DNA of 64,000 nt from PBB1 sp965229345 (GTDB lineage: Bacteria; Pseudomonadota; Gammaproteobacteria; Burkholderiales; Burkholderiaceae_C), in the NCBI GenBank assembly GCA_965229345.1, contig OZ245872.1, forward strand, positions 1,798,001 through 1,862,000, read 5' to 3'. Under the pieces are notes generated by a model. It worked only from the letters and a program-made list of their open reading frames with translations. It was not told the DNA's origin and did no database searches. Position numbers and translations under genes: made by a program. Positions 27,856-35,497 of the stretch are shown one piece after another. Numbering within the stretch: position 1 is the first letter of the stretch; each line of letters begins with the position of its first letter.

Positions 27856-28563
27856 TCAGCGGGCCTTGATCTTGTCGAGCAGGGCCCGTGCCTCGCCGCG
27901 GCGGCCCGCATCGCCGATCTCGCGACCCGGCCGGGCAGGGGCCTGCAGCACGCGTTCGAGATAGGCCACCGCCTCCTGCGGGCGCCGCGTTTCGACCAGC
28001 AGCTCACCGTAGTAGTAGTTGGGGTCGACCCCCTCGGGATTGATGGCCAGTGCCCGCTGCAGCAGCTCGCGCGCCTTGCCTTCGTCACCGAAACTGAGCG
28101 GCCAACCGGGCAGCTTGTAGTGGAGCGCAGCCAGGCCGGTGTAGGCACCACCGCCCAGGGCGCTCGCATCGATCTTCAGCGCCGCTTCGTACAGGGCCTT
28201 GGCCCGCTTGGCCAGGTCCAGCGAGCCCAGGTCGTCCTTGACCTCGGCCCACGAGCTGACGATCACCGCCTCCCAGATCAGCACCGGGCTGCTGCCAGGG
28301 AACTGCTCGGCGAGCCGATGGGCTTTCGCCGACAGCGCTTCGAAGCGCCGGATCTGATCGGCAGGTGGGGTGCGGTACTTGACGAGCTCCCAGTCGTGCT
28401 GCAGTTCCAGCGCGGCGTCGTCGGCAGTGCCGGCCTGGGCGGCGCAGACTGCGCGGCAGCCCATCGCCAGCAGTGCAGCGCCCCCTGCCATCGACAGCCA
28501 TTGCCGCCGCGTCGCCGTGCCGGTGCGCAGCGTTGGTATCGTCCTGGGTTCGCCGCTCGTCAT
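27856..28563 (-). CDS. exported TPR-like protein, paralogue B
   Basis: A 235-residue paralogue of the protein at 23253-23960, of exactly the same length and collinear along the whole chain. Shared blocks include LQHDWE (with VIKYQTP or LVKYRTP), AKALYE-ALKID, YYKVPGWPVSFGD/HYKLPGWPLSFGD and the end DAGRR-EARAL. The N-terminus has a twin-arginine-like signal (TRRQWLSMAGGAALLA). The function is unknown; TPR-like repeats suggest protein binding in the periplasm. It lies 32 bases after thiD on the same strand and 139 bases upstream of the hemolysin-family operon. It could thus be read with either. Confidence 0.8.
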   Translation of the reverse strand: MTSGEPRTIPTLRTGTATRRQWLSMAGGAALLAMGCRAVCAAQAGTADDAALELQHDWELVKYRTPPADQIRRFEALSAKAHRLAEQFPGSSPVLIWEAVIVSSWAEVKDDLGSLDLAKRAKALYEAALKIDASALGGGAYTGLAALHYKLPGWPLSFGDEGKARELLQRALAINPEGVDPNYYYGELLVETRRPQEAVAYLERVLQAPARPGREIGDAGRRGEARALLDKIKAR

Positions 28564-28595
28564 CTGACCGCTGTCTGCTTGTCTGCCCGATGTTT

Positions 28596-29495
28596 CTAAC
28601 GAAGCCCGCTTTTGCCCACCGGCAACCGCCGCATGGCCAGCGGCGCGTGCGCGTGGTTCAACGGGCCGTGCCCGGCGCCGGTGCGCACGGCAGCACCCGC
28701 TTCGATGGCCGCCAGCACGTACTGCCGCGAAGCGGCGACCGCCTGCGGCAGGCTCGAGCCGAGTGCCAGATGCGCGGCGATCGCCGACGACAGCGTGCAA
28801 CCCGTGCCATGGACGTTGCGGCTGGCAATCCGTGGCGATGCCCAGCGCTGCACCCGGCCGTCGCGCATGGCCAGCACATCGACCACCTCCTCAGTGGCCA
28901 GGTGCCCGCCTTTCAGCAGCACCGCGCGGGCGCCGAGTGCCATCAGATCGCTGGCGGCAGCGTCGAATTCAGCGGCCTGGGTGATCGGCCGTCCCAGCAG
29001 CAGGGCGGCTTCGTCCAGGTTCGGCGTGACCAGCGTGGCGCGGGGAAACAGTTCCTGCACCAGCACCCGCACCGTGTCGTGCGCCATCAACCGGTCGCCG
29101 CTGGTGGCCACCATCACCGGGTCGAGCACCACGTGGGCGATGCGGTAGTCGTCCAGGGCCTGCGCCACCACGCCCACCACCTCCGGCGAGTGCAGCATCC
29201 CGATCTTGATCGCATCGGCGCCGATGTCGTCCAACACCGCACGCAGCTGCGCGCGCAGCACCTCGGGCGGCACGCCGTGGATCGCGCTGACGCCCAGCGT
29301 GTTCTGCGCCGTGATCGCGGTGATCGCGGTCATGCCGTAGCAGCCGAGCGCGCTGAAAGTCTTCAGATCGGCCTGGATGCCGGCGCCGCCGCCGCTGTCG
29401 GAGCCCGCGATCGACAGCACCCGCGCGTAGCGAAAGCAGGGGGGCAGGTCAGGGCGGTCGGCGGCTGGGTCGGCCGCTGTGTTGTCAGACGTCAT
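28596..29495 (-). CDS. thiD: hydroxymethylpyrimidine/phosphomethylpyrimidine kinase
   Basis: A 299-residue cytoplasmic kinase that phosphorylates HMP and HMP-P in the pyrimidine branch of thiamine synthesis. The ribokinase-fold motifs are GSDSGGGAGIQADLKTFSALG near the N-terminus, LDPVMVATSGDRL in the centre and the anion hole NVHGTGCTLSSAIAA near residue 240. I chose the ATG at 29495, which gives a 25-residue polar lead before the core. The gene is divergent from thiO with only 29 bases between start codons, so the promoters overlap or lie inside the coding ends. No TPP riboswitch fits in that gap. Confidence 0.94.
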   Translation of the reverse strand: MTSDNTAADPAADRPDLPPCFRYARVLSIAGSDSGGGAGIQADLKTFSALGCYGMTAITAITAQNTLGVSAIHGVPPEVLRAQLRAVLDDIGADAIKIGMLHSPEVVGVVAQALDDYRIAHVVLDPVMVATSGDRLMAHDTVRVLVQELFPRATLVTPNLDEAALLLGRPITQAAEFDAAASDLMALGARAVLLKGGHLATEEVVDVLAMRDGRVQRWASPRIASRNVHGTGCTLSSAIAAHLALGSSLPQAVAASRQYVLAAIEAGAAVRTGAGHGPLNHAHAPLAMRRLPVGKSGLR

Positions 29496-29524
29496 GCCGA
29501 AAATTATGCGGTGAGGGGGCCCGC

Positions 29525-30616
29525 ATGAGCCGCAACGCGGATCGCACGGTGGTCCTCGGGGCCGGCCTGATGGGGCGGCTGCTCGCCTGCGAGCTGGCGC
29601 GGGTCGGGCACACCGTGGACCTTTACGACGCCAGCACGCCCGAGGCGCCCGCGTCGGCCGCCCACGTCGCAGCGGCCATGCTCGCGCCACTGGCCGAGTC
29701 GGCGGTGACCGAGCTCGGCGTCGTGCGCATGGGCTGCCACGGGCTGGAGCGCTGGCCGGCGCTGATCGCGACGCTGGGCGCGCCGGTGTATTTCCAGCGG
29801 CAGGGCACCTTGGTGCTGTGGCACCGGCAGGATGCGTCCGAGGCCACGCGCTTCCAGCAGCAATTGGCCCACACCGCACACGCCATGCCGCAGCTGAGCG
29901 CGGTCGAGCGCCTCGATGCCCGCGCGGTGGCCCGGCTGGAACCCGCACTCGGCGAGCGCTTCGCGCAGGGTCTGTACCTGCCCGGTGAAGGCCAGCTCGA
30001 CAACCGGGAGTTGCTGTCCGCACTGTTGCATCGATTGCAGACTCTCGGTGTGGCGCTGCACTGGAGCAGCCCGCGCGCGCCCGCCGATTTCGCCGATCAC
30101 GGCGGCTGGCTGTTCGACTGCCGCGGCCTGGGTGCCCGCAGCGAGTGGCAGGCGCTGCGCGGCGTGCGCGGTGAAGTGATCCGGGTGCACGCGCCCGAGG
30201 TGACCTTGACGCGGCCCACGCGGCTGCTGCACCCGCGCTACCCGCTGTACATCGCGCCCAAGCCTGGCGGGGTGTTCGTCATCGGTGCGACCGAGATCGA
30301 ATCCGACGATGCGTCGCCCGCCAGCGTGCGATCGACGCTCGAACTGCTCAGCGCGGCCTACACCGTGCACCCCGGCTTTGCCGAGGCGCGGGTGACCGAG
30401 ATGGCCGCGCAATGCCGGCCGACACTGCGCGACAACCTGCCGGCGCTGCGCTGGCTGGGCCCACGCCGCCTGCAGATCAATGGCCTGTACCGTCACGGCT
30501 ACCTGATCGCCCCGGCCATGCTCGATGCGGTGATGCAGTGCGTGGACAGTGGCCGCAGCGCGCTGGCCGAGTCGTTTGCGCTGCGGGTGGAATCGGTCAC
30601 AGGTGCTGCCGCATGA
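29525..30616 (+). CDS. thiO: FAD-dependent glycine oxidase ThiO
   Basis: A 363-residue flavoenzyme of the DAO family that oxidises glycine to iminoglycine, the thiazole precursor in aerobic thiamine synthesis. The FAD-binding fold TVVLGAGLMGRLLACELA begins at residue 8. AAHVAAAMLAPLAE and the C-terminal NGLYRHGYLIAPAML are family signatures. The stop overlaps the start of thiS (ATGA), and thiG and thiE follow, so this is a complete thiazole-synthesis chain. No thiC or thiF lies in the window. The start codon has no strong Shine-Dalgarno and little leader. Confidence 0.93.
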   Translation: MSRNADRTVVLGAGLMGRLLACELARVGHTVDLYDASTPEAPASAAHVAAAMLAPLAESAVTELGVVRMGCHGLERWPALIATLGAPVYFQRQGTLVLWHRQDASEATRFQQQLAHTAHAMPQLSAVERLDARAVARLEPALGERFAQGLYLPGEGQLDNRELLSALLHRLQTLGVALHWSSPRAPADFADHGGWLFDCRGLGARSEWQALRGVRGEVIRVHAPEVTLTRPTRLLHPRYPLYIAPKPGGVFVIGATEIESDDASPASVRSTLELLSAAYTVHPGFAEARVTEMAAQCRPTLRDNLPALRWLGPRRLQINGLYRHGYLIAPAMLDAVMQCVDSGRSALAESFALRVESVTGAAA

Positions 30617-30810
30617 AAGTCCATGTCAACAACCAGTCGCATGAGCTTCCCGCCGGTGCCACACTGGCGGATGCGATCGCCATCCTGCAACCCGCGTCAC
30701 CGTTCGCCGCCGCCGTCAACATGAATTTCGTGCCGAACACGCGCTACCGCGACACGCCACTGAACGACGGTGACCGCGTCGACGTGATCGCGCCCGTCAC
30801 CGGCGGCTGA
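30613..30810 (+). CDS. thiS: sulfur carrier protein ThiS
   Basis: A 65-residue ubiquitin-like sulfur carrier ending in the required Gly-Gly (APVTGG). The C-terminal glycine is adenylated by ThiF and converted to a thiocarboxylate that donates sulfur for the thiazole ring. The beta-grasp pattern is visible (MKVHVNNQSHELPAGATL, then DRVDVIAPV). The start overlaps the end of thiO, and thiG starts 16 bases after the stop. The length is normal for the family. Confidence 0.96.
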   Translation: MKVHVNNQSHELPAGATLADAIAILQPASPFAAAVNMNFVPNTRYRDTPLNDGDRVDVIAPVTGG

Positions 30811-30826
30811 GCCGAGGCCCCAGTCC

Positions 30827-31657
30827 ATGAACACGATGTCCGACCTCCCGACACCCGCCGCCCATCGGGTGGCCGATCCCCTGGTGCTTTACGGCCAGAC
30901 CTTCGCCAGCCGACTGATGCTGGGCACCTCGCGCTACCCGTCGCCGCAGGTGCTCGAAGACGCGGTGCGGCGCGCGCAGCCCGCGATGCTGACCGCATCG
31001 CTGCGGCGTCAGGGCGCGCTGAACGCTGGCGCTGGCAACGCCTTCTGGCAGCTGCTGCAAACCTTGGGCGTGCCGGTGCTGCCCAACACCGCCGGCTGCC
31101 ATGGCGTGCAAGAGGTCATCACCACCGCGCAGATGGCGCGCGAGGTGTTCGCCACCCCGTGGCTCAAGCTTGAGCTGATCGGCGACGACTACACCCTGCA
31201 GCCCGACACGCTGAAGCTGGTCGAAGCCGCCGAGTGGCTGATCAAGGACGGTTTCCAGGTGCTGCCGTACTGCACCGAAGACCTGGTGCTGTGCCAGCGC
31301 CTGGTTGATGTCGGCTGCCAGGCGGTGATGCCCTGGGCCGCACCGATCGGTACCGGCCGCGGCCCGGTCAACCCGTATGCGATGCAGGTGCTGCGCGAGC
31401 GCTTGAGCGTGCCGATGATCGTCGACGCCGGCCTGGGCCGGCCCTCGCATGCCTGCCAGGTGATGGAGTGGGGCTACGACGGCGTGTTGCTGAACACCGC
31501 AGTTGCCTTGGCACAAGACCCGGTGGGCATGGCGGGCGCGTTCGCCGATGCGGTGCAGGCCGGGCGCAGCGCGTTTCACGCCGGCGCGATGGGCGAGCAG
31601 CAGGCGGCGCAGCCCAGCACGCCGGTGCTCGGCACCCCGTTCTGGCACCACGAATGA
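30827..31657 (+). CDS. thiG: thiazole synthase ThiG
   Basis: A 276-residue TIM-barrel enzyme that joins 1-deoxyxylulose 5-phosphate, iminoglycine and ThiS-thiocarboxylate to form thiazole phosphate. RLMLGTSRYPSPQVLEDAV, PNTAGCHGVQEV, LKLELIGDD with Schiff-base Lys114, and WAAPIGTGRGPVNPY are hallmark motifs. VDAGLGRPSHACQVMEWGYDGVLLNTAVA completes the phosphate site. An alternative start three codons downstream (second Met) is possible. The stop overlaps thiE by four bases. Confidence 0.96.
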   Translation: MNTMSDLPTPAAHRVADPLVLYGQTFASRLMLGTSRYPSPQVLEDAVRRAQPAMLTASLRRQGALNAGAGNAFWQLLQTLGVPVLPNTAGCHGVQEVITTAQMAREVFATPWLKLELIGDDYTLQPDTLKLVEAAEWLIKDGFQVLPYCTEDLVLCQRLVDVGCQAVMPWAAPIGTGRGPVNPYAMQVLRERLSVPMIVDAGLGRPSHACQVMEWGYDGVLLNTAVALAQDPVGMAGAFADAVQAGRSAFHAGAMGEQQAAQPSTPVLGTPFWHHE

Positions 31658-32571
31658 GCGCTTCAGTCGATGCGATGGCGCAGGCCATCGTCCTGGCCCA
31701 TCGCGCGACCGTGGGGCTGCCGATCTCCGACGAATCGCCGGCGCAGTACCACCACGCCGAGCACGCCTACCGCGCCGCGAAGCAGGCGGCGCGCGCGCTC
31801 GGCTTCATCGAGGCCGATGCCGAATGCGTGGCTCTGGCGTGGCGCGCCCGCACCGAGCGCACCGGCGACTTCGATGTCCACACCTGGCCTGACGAGCCCT
31901 GCGACTTTGGCCTGGCGCCGCATCCGCGCCGCTCCGCGTTTGCCGCCTGCCCGAAATCGCTGGGCCTGTATGCGGTGCTGCCTGATGCCGCCTGGGTCGG
32001 TCGCATGGCGCAGGCGGGTGTGCCGACGGTGCAGCTGCGATTCAAATCCGACGACACCGCGGCCGTGCAGCGCGAGGTGGACATCGCAGTCGAAGCCGTG
32101 CGCGGCACCGGCGCGCGGCTGTTCATCAACGACCACTGGGAAGCTGCCATCCGTGCCGGCGCCTACGGCGTGCACCTGGGCCAGGAAGACATCGACGCTG
32201 CCGATCTGAACGCGATCCGCAGCGAAGGCCTGCGCCTGGGCCTCAGCACCCACGGCTATGCCGAGATGCTGCGCGTCGATCGCCTGAACCCGAGCTACGT
32301 CGCCATGGGTGCGGTCTACCCGACCAACCTGAAGGTGATGCCGACAGCACCGCAAGGACCAGGCCGTCTGGCCGCTTATGCGCGCTTGATGCGCGACCAC
32401 GCGCTGGTGGCGATCGGCGGCATCGACGAGGCCCGGCTGCCCGCGGTGCTTGCCAGCGGCGTGGGTTCGGTGGCCGTGGTGCGGGCGTTGGTGGCGGCTG
32501 CACAGCCGGAGGCCGTCGCGGCAAAATGGCAGGCTTTGATCGAGGCGGGCACGGCCACACGGCCGCGCTGA
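31654..32571 (+). CDS. thiE: thiamine-phosphate synthase ThiE with long N-terminal extension
   Basis: A 305-residue protein. The C-terminal 200 residues form the ThiE barrel (GLYAVLPDAAWVGRMAQAG, VQLRFKSDD, FINDHWEAAIRAGAYGVHLGQEDI, GLSTHGYAEM, AMGAVYPTNLKVMPTAP). This domain couples HMP pyrophosphate to thiazole phosphate. Known ThiE proteins have about 210-220 residues, so the first 100 residues are extra. They contain a helical stretch (HHAEHAYRAAKQAARALG) and a Pro-rich hinge of unrecognised function. The usual LRxK pyrophosphate motif reads LRFK. It is translationally coupled to thiG by ATGA and ends the thi operon. Confidence 0.9.
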   Translation: MSASVDAMAQAIVLAHRATVGLPISDESPAQYHHAEHAYRAAKQAARALGFIEADAECVALAWRARTERTGDFDVHTWPDEPCDFGLAPHPRRSAFAACPKSLGLYAVLPDAAWVGRMAQAGVPTVQLRFKSDDTAAVQREVDIAVEAVRGTGARLFINDHWEAAIRAGAYGVHLGQEDIDAADLNAIRSEGLRLGLSTHGYAEMLRVDRLNPSYVAMGAVYPTNLKVMPTAPQGPGRLAAYARLMRDHALVAIGGIDEARLPAVLASGVGSVAVVRALVAAAQPEAVAAKWQALIEAGTATRPR

Positions 32572-32588
32572 GTTTTCCAGGAATTTGC

Positions 32589-33314
32589 ATGAACACCGAC
32601 ACCCAGGCTGACACCGCAGCCGAACCCCTGAAAGTCATTGCCTTCGACGTCTTCGGTACCGTGGTCGACTGGCACAGCGGCATCGCGCGTGCGGTCGATG
32701 CGCTGGGCCTGGCCGTCGATGGCGACACCTTCGCCCGCGAATGGCGTGCCGGCTACAAGCCCGCCCTGGCCCGCGTCAACGCCGGCAGCCAAGGCTGGAC
32801 GCGCTTCGACGACCTGCACCTGCAGATGCTCGAAGAGCTGCTGGCCCGCCACGGCATCACCCACCTGAGCGATGAGCAAAAGCGCGAGCTCAACAGCACC
32901 TGGGAACAGCTCGACCCCTGGCCCGATGCGATCGAAGGCCTGACGCGGCTGAAAGAGGCCTACACCATCTGCTCGCTGTCGAACGGCAACCTCGGGCTGC
33001 TGTTCAAGATGGCGCAGCGCGCCGGCCTGCCGTGGGACACGATCCTGTCGGCCGAAACCTTCGGCGTGTACAAGCCCGACCCCAAGCTGTACCGCGGCGT
33101 GGCCCACGTCTGCGATGTGCAGCCGCACCAGGTGCTGATGGTGGCCGCCCACCAGGACGATCTCGACGCGGCCCGTGGCTGCGGTCTGCAGACGGCCTAC
33201 ATCGAGCGCCCGCGTGAATTCGGGCCGAACTGCCCCAACCCCGATCGGCCCGACCCGGCGAACACCCACCGTGCTACCAGCCTGATCGATCTGGCCACGC
33301 AGCTCGGCTGCTGA
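32589..33314 (+). CDS. haloacid dehalogenase type II / HAD hydrolase
   Basis: A 241-residue HAD-superfamily enzyme. Motif I AFDVFGTVVDW holds the nucleophile Asp20, motif II is SLSNGN, and motif III/IV residues are in FGVYKPDPKLY and AAHQDDLDAARGCG. The DVFGTVVDW form and a cap domain starting after residue 28 are typical of type II (S)-2-haloacid dehalogenases. Many such genes encode general phosphatases or dehalogenases of unknown substrate. The ATG at 32589 begins 18 bases after thiE. A physiological link to thiamine (for example phosphate removal) is possible but unproven. Confidence 0.85.
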   Translation: MNTDTQADTAAEPLKVIAFDVFGTVVDWHSGIARAVDALGLAVDGDTFAREWRAGYKPALARVNAGSQGWTRFDDLHLQMLEELLARHGITHLSDEQKRELNSTWEQLDPWPDAIEGLTRLKEAYTICSLSNGNLGLLFKMAQRAGLPWDTILSAETFGVYKPDPKLYRGVAHVCDVQPHQVLMVAAHQDDLDAARGCGLQTAYIERPREFGPNCPNPDRPDPANTHRATSLIDLATQLGC

Positions 33315-33333
33315 GCACAGGTTTCAAAGCGCC

Positions 33334-34440
33334 GTGAGCTCCGCAGCAACACCGGCCACCGAAGACACCACGCGTGTCGACGATCTGCGCATCGGCGCGG
33401 TGCGGCCGCTGATCTCGCCCGCGCTGCTGCTGGACGAATTGCCGATGCCTGCCGAGGCGCAGGCCTCGGTGTGCGCCGCACGCAATGCGGTGGCGGCCGT
33501 GCTCGACGGTGCCGACGACCGGCTGATCGCGGTCGTCGGGCCGTGTTCGATCCACGACCACGGCGAAGCGATCGACTACGCGCATCGTTTGAAACGCCTG
33601 GCCGACGAACTGCGGGCCGAGTTGCTGGTGGTGATGCGGGTGTACTTCGAGAAGCCCCGCACCACGGTGGGCTGGAAGGGCTACATCAACGACCCGCGGC
33701 TGGACGGCAGCTTTCGCATCAACGAAGGCCTGCGCCGCGCGCGGGCCTTGCTGCTCGAGATTGCCGAGATCGGCTTGCCCGCCGGCACCGAGTACCTGGA
33801 CCTGCTGAGCCCGCAGTACATCGCCGATCTGGTGTCGTGGGGCGCGATCGGTGCGCGCACCACCGAGAGCCAGAGCCACCGGCAACTGGCCTCCGGCTTG
33901 TCATGCCCGGTGGGCTTCAAGAACGGCACCGATGGCGGTGTGCGCGTGGCCGCCGATGCGGTGGTGGCGGCCCGGGCGCCGCACGCCTTCATGGGCATGA
34001 CGAAGATGGGGCAGGCCGCCATCTTCGAGACCCGCGGCAATGCCGATTGCCATGTGATCCTGCGCGGCGGCAAACAGCCCAACTACCGCGCGGCCGATGT
34101 CGCTGCTGCCTGTGAGGTGCTGCGCGCCGCCGGCCTGCGTGAGCAGGTGATGATCGATTGCTCGCACGCCAACTCCGCGAAGCACCACCAGCGGCAGACC
34201 GACGTGGCACACGACATCGCCGCGCAGTTGGCGGGCGGTGAGAGGCGCATCACCGGCGTGATGATCGAGAGCCACCTGGAGGCCGGCCGTCAGGATCTGG
34301 TTGCGGGCCAGCCGCTGGCCCGCGGCGTGTCGATCACCGACGCCTGCCTGGGCTGGGCCGATACCGAGCCGCTGCTGCGCCTGCTGGCGCAAGCGGTGCA
34401 GCGCCGCCGCAGCCAGGTGGCGGCCGGGCCGAAGCCCTGA
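33334..34440 (+). CDS. aroG: 3-deoxy-7-phosphoheptulonate (DAHP) synthase, AroG/F type
   Basis: A 368-residue class I DAHP synthase, the first step of aromatic amino acid synthesis, condensing PEP with erythrose 4-phosphate. VGPCSIHDHGEAIDYA, YFEKPRTTVGWKGYINDP, GARTTESQSHRQLASGLSCPVGFKNGTDG and DCSHANSAKHHQRQ give the PEP and metal sites (Cys, His, Glu, Asp). It starts at a GTG (33334). The upstream HAD gene ends 19 bases earlier, so cotranscription is likely. The N-terminal regulatory extension of about 50 residues is the type used for feedback by an aromatic amino acid; which one cannot be read. Confidence 0.94.
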   Translation: MSSAATPATEDTTRVDDLRIGAVRPLISPALLLDELPMPAEAQASVCAARNAVAAVLDGADDRLIAVVGPCSIHDHGEAIDYAHRLKRLADELRAELLVVMRVYFEKPRTTVGWKGYINDPRLDGSFRINEGLRRARALLLEIAEIGLPAGTEYLDLLSPQYIADLVSWGAIGARTTESQSHRQLASGLSCPVGFKNGTDGGVRVAADAVVAARAPHAFMGMTKMGQAAIFETRGNADCHVILRGGKQPNYRAADVAAACEVLRAAGLREQVMIDCSHANSAKHHQRQTDVAHDIAAQLAGGERRITGVMIESHLEAGRQDLVAGQPLARGVSITDACLGWADTEPLLRLLAQAVQRRRSQVAAGPKP

Positions 34441-34512
34441 ACATCGCCGTACAACGTGGCAGACGATTTCGCAACGAGTCTCGAATCAAAGCCCTGAGAC
34501 GCCCCGGAGCCG

Positions 34513-34520
34513 GCTATACT
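34513..34520 (+). promoter_or_regulatory. probable -10 element of the tRNA promoter
   Basis: TATACT at 34515-34520 lies 10 bases before the tRNA 5' end, at a suitable distance for a start point just ahead of it. No convincing -35 hexamer lies 16-18 bases upstream. Confidence 0.45.
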
Positions 34521-34530
34521 CTTAGGCTGT

Positions 34531-34606
34531 TCCTCGATAGCTCAGTCGGTAGAGCGCCGGACTGTTAATCCGTAGGTCCCTGGTTCGAGCCCAGGTCGGG
34601 GAGCCA
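34531..34606 (+). tRNA. tRNA-Asn (anticodon GTT)
   Basis: A complete 76-base cloverleaf including an encoded CCA (34604-34606). The acceptor stem TCCTCGA pairs with TCGGGGA, the D-loop has AGTCGGTAGA, the anticodon loop CTGTTAA gives GTT, and the T-loop is TTCGAGC. All stems pair. Confidence 0.98.
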
Positions 34607-34615
34607 AAGTCAGCT

Positions 34616-34664
34616 AGAAAAAGAAGGACTTGGAAGCGTAAGCATCCAGGTCCTTTTTCTTTGT
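34616..34664 (+). terminator. rho-independent terminator after tRNA-Asn
   Basis: AAGAAGGACTTGGA (34621-34634) pairs with TCCAGGTCCTTTTTCT (34645-34660), with one G-U pair at the centre and a loop of about ten bases. A T-rich tail runs on the plus strand. It follows the tRNA by ten bases. Confidence 0.85.
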
Positions 34665-34726
34665 TCCTGTACCTCAAGCCAGTTCTCAGGATGGCTGCTC
34701 CCGGAGAGTCGACTCGGTCTCGGCAG

Positions 34727-35482
34727 CTATCTCTTCCAGTCCCAATACAGTCGTCGCGCCCATGCCAGCGGCACCTGCAGCGACAACGGCTTGCGGGCCC
34801 AGAGCTTGAGCATCCGGGCGCGCCGGGTGCGCTTGAATTCGGCGTCGTGCTGCAGGGAGCTCAGGCCCGTGGGCGCGTAGTCGGCGACCACGATGTCGAT
34901 CCATTGCACCGGCCCGTCCGCGAAGGCGCGCTGGGCGATGTCCCAGTCGGCCCACACCTTGAAGCGCAGGTCGTAGGTGCCCAGTCGGTGGAGCAGTTCC
35001 ACGCGGGTGAACACGGCCTGGTGGCAGATGTTCTGGCCCATGAGGCGCGCCAGCGTGAAGGGGCCGCCGTAGCGGCCATCGTCGGTCACCATGTGGTTGG
35101 GGCCCATGACCCGCACGTCGCCATACACCACGCCGGCGGCGCTGGCACGCAGGGTGGGCGCCAGCAGGGCCAGGGTGTCGTTCGCGTGCAGGCGGTCGTC
35201 GCTGCCCAGCACATAGACCCAGTGGCCGCGGCAGACCGACAACGCCTGGTTGATCGCGTCGTAGACACCGCCGTCAGGCCGTGACAGCACCGTCAGCGCG
35301 GGCAGCCGAGGCCGGTAGGTCTCGGTCAGCGCCAGCGTTCCGTCGGACGAGGCGCCGTCCGAGACGATCACCTCGAAGTCACGCTCGGTCTGAGCTGCCA
35401 GGCTCTCCAGCGCCGGGCGCATGCGCTCACAGCTGTTGAACGTGGGCACGACGATGGACACCAGCGGCAGGGCGGTCTTCAT
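34727..35482 (-). CDS. family 2 glycosyltransferase
   Basis: A 251-residue GT-A fold glycosyltransferase, probably cytoplasmic and membrane-associated. LVSIVVPTFNSCERMRPAL opens the nucleotide-binding fold, SDGASSDGT (41-49) is the second block and GSDD (93-96) is the DXD-like metal site. VWADWDIAQRA provides the likely acceptor-side acidic residues. The group resembles WcaA-like enzymes that build surface polysaccharides. It lies 15 bases after modC on the same strand, so it may be read from the mod promoter. The functional link with molybdate is unclear. No other polysaccharide genes are near. Confidence 0.87.
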   Translation of the reverse strand: MKTALPLVSIVVPTFNSCERMRPALESLAAQTERDFEVIVSDGASSDGTLALTETYRPRLPALTVLSRPDGGVYDAINQALSVCRGHWVYVLGSDDRLHANDTLALLAPTLRASAAGVVYGDVRVMGPNHMVTDDGRYGGPFTLARLMGQNICHQAVFTRVELLHRLGTYDLRFKVWADWDIAQRAFADGPVQWIDIVVADYAPTGLSSLQHDAEFKRTRRARMLKLWARKPLSLQVPLAWARRLYWDWKR

Positions 35483-35497
35483 GACTGCGTCTTCTTG

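Noticed and set aside
29496..29524. TPP riboswitch ahead of the thi genes
   Set aside because: Only 29 bases separate thiD and thiO, too short for an aptamer, and no thi-box motif is seen near.
34531..34726. tRNA-Asn as an integration site of a mobile element
   Set aside because: The tRNA has its own terminator. I saw no integrase, no repeated tRNA 3' end and no change in gene style downstream.
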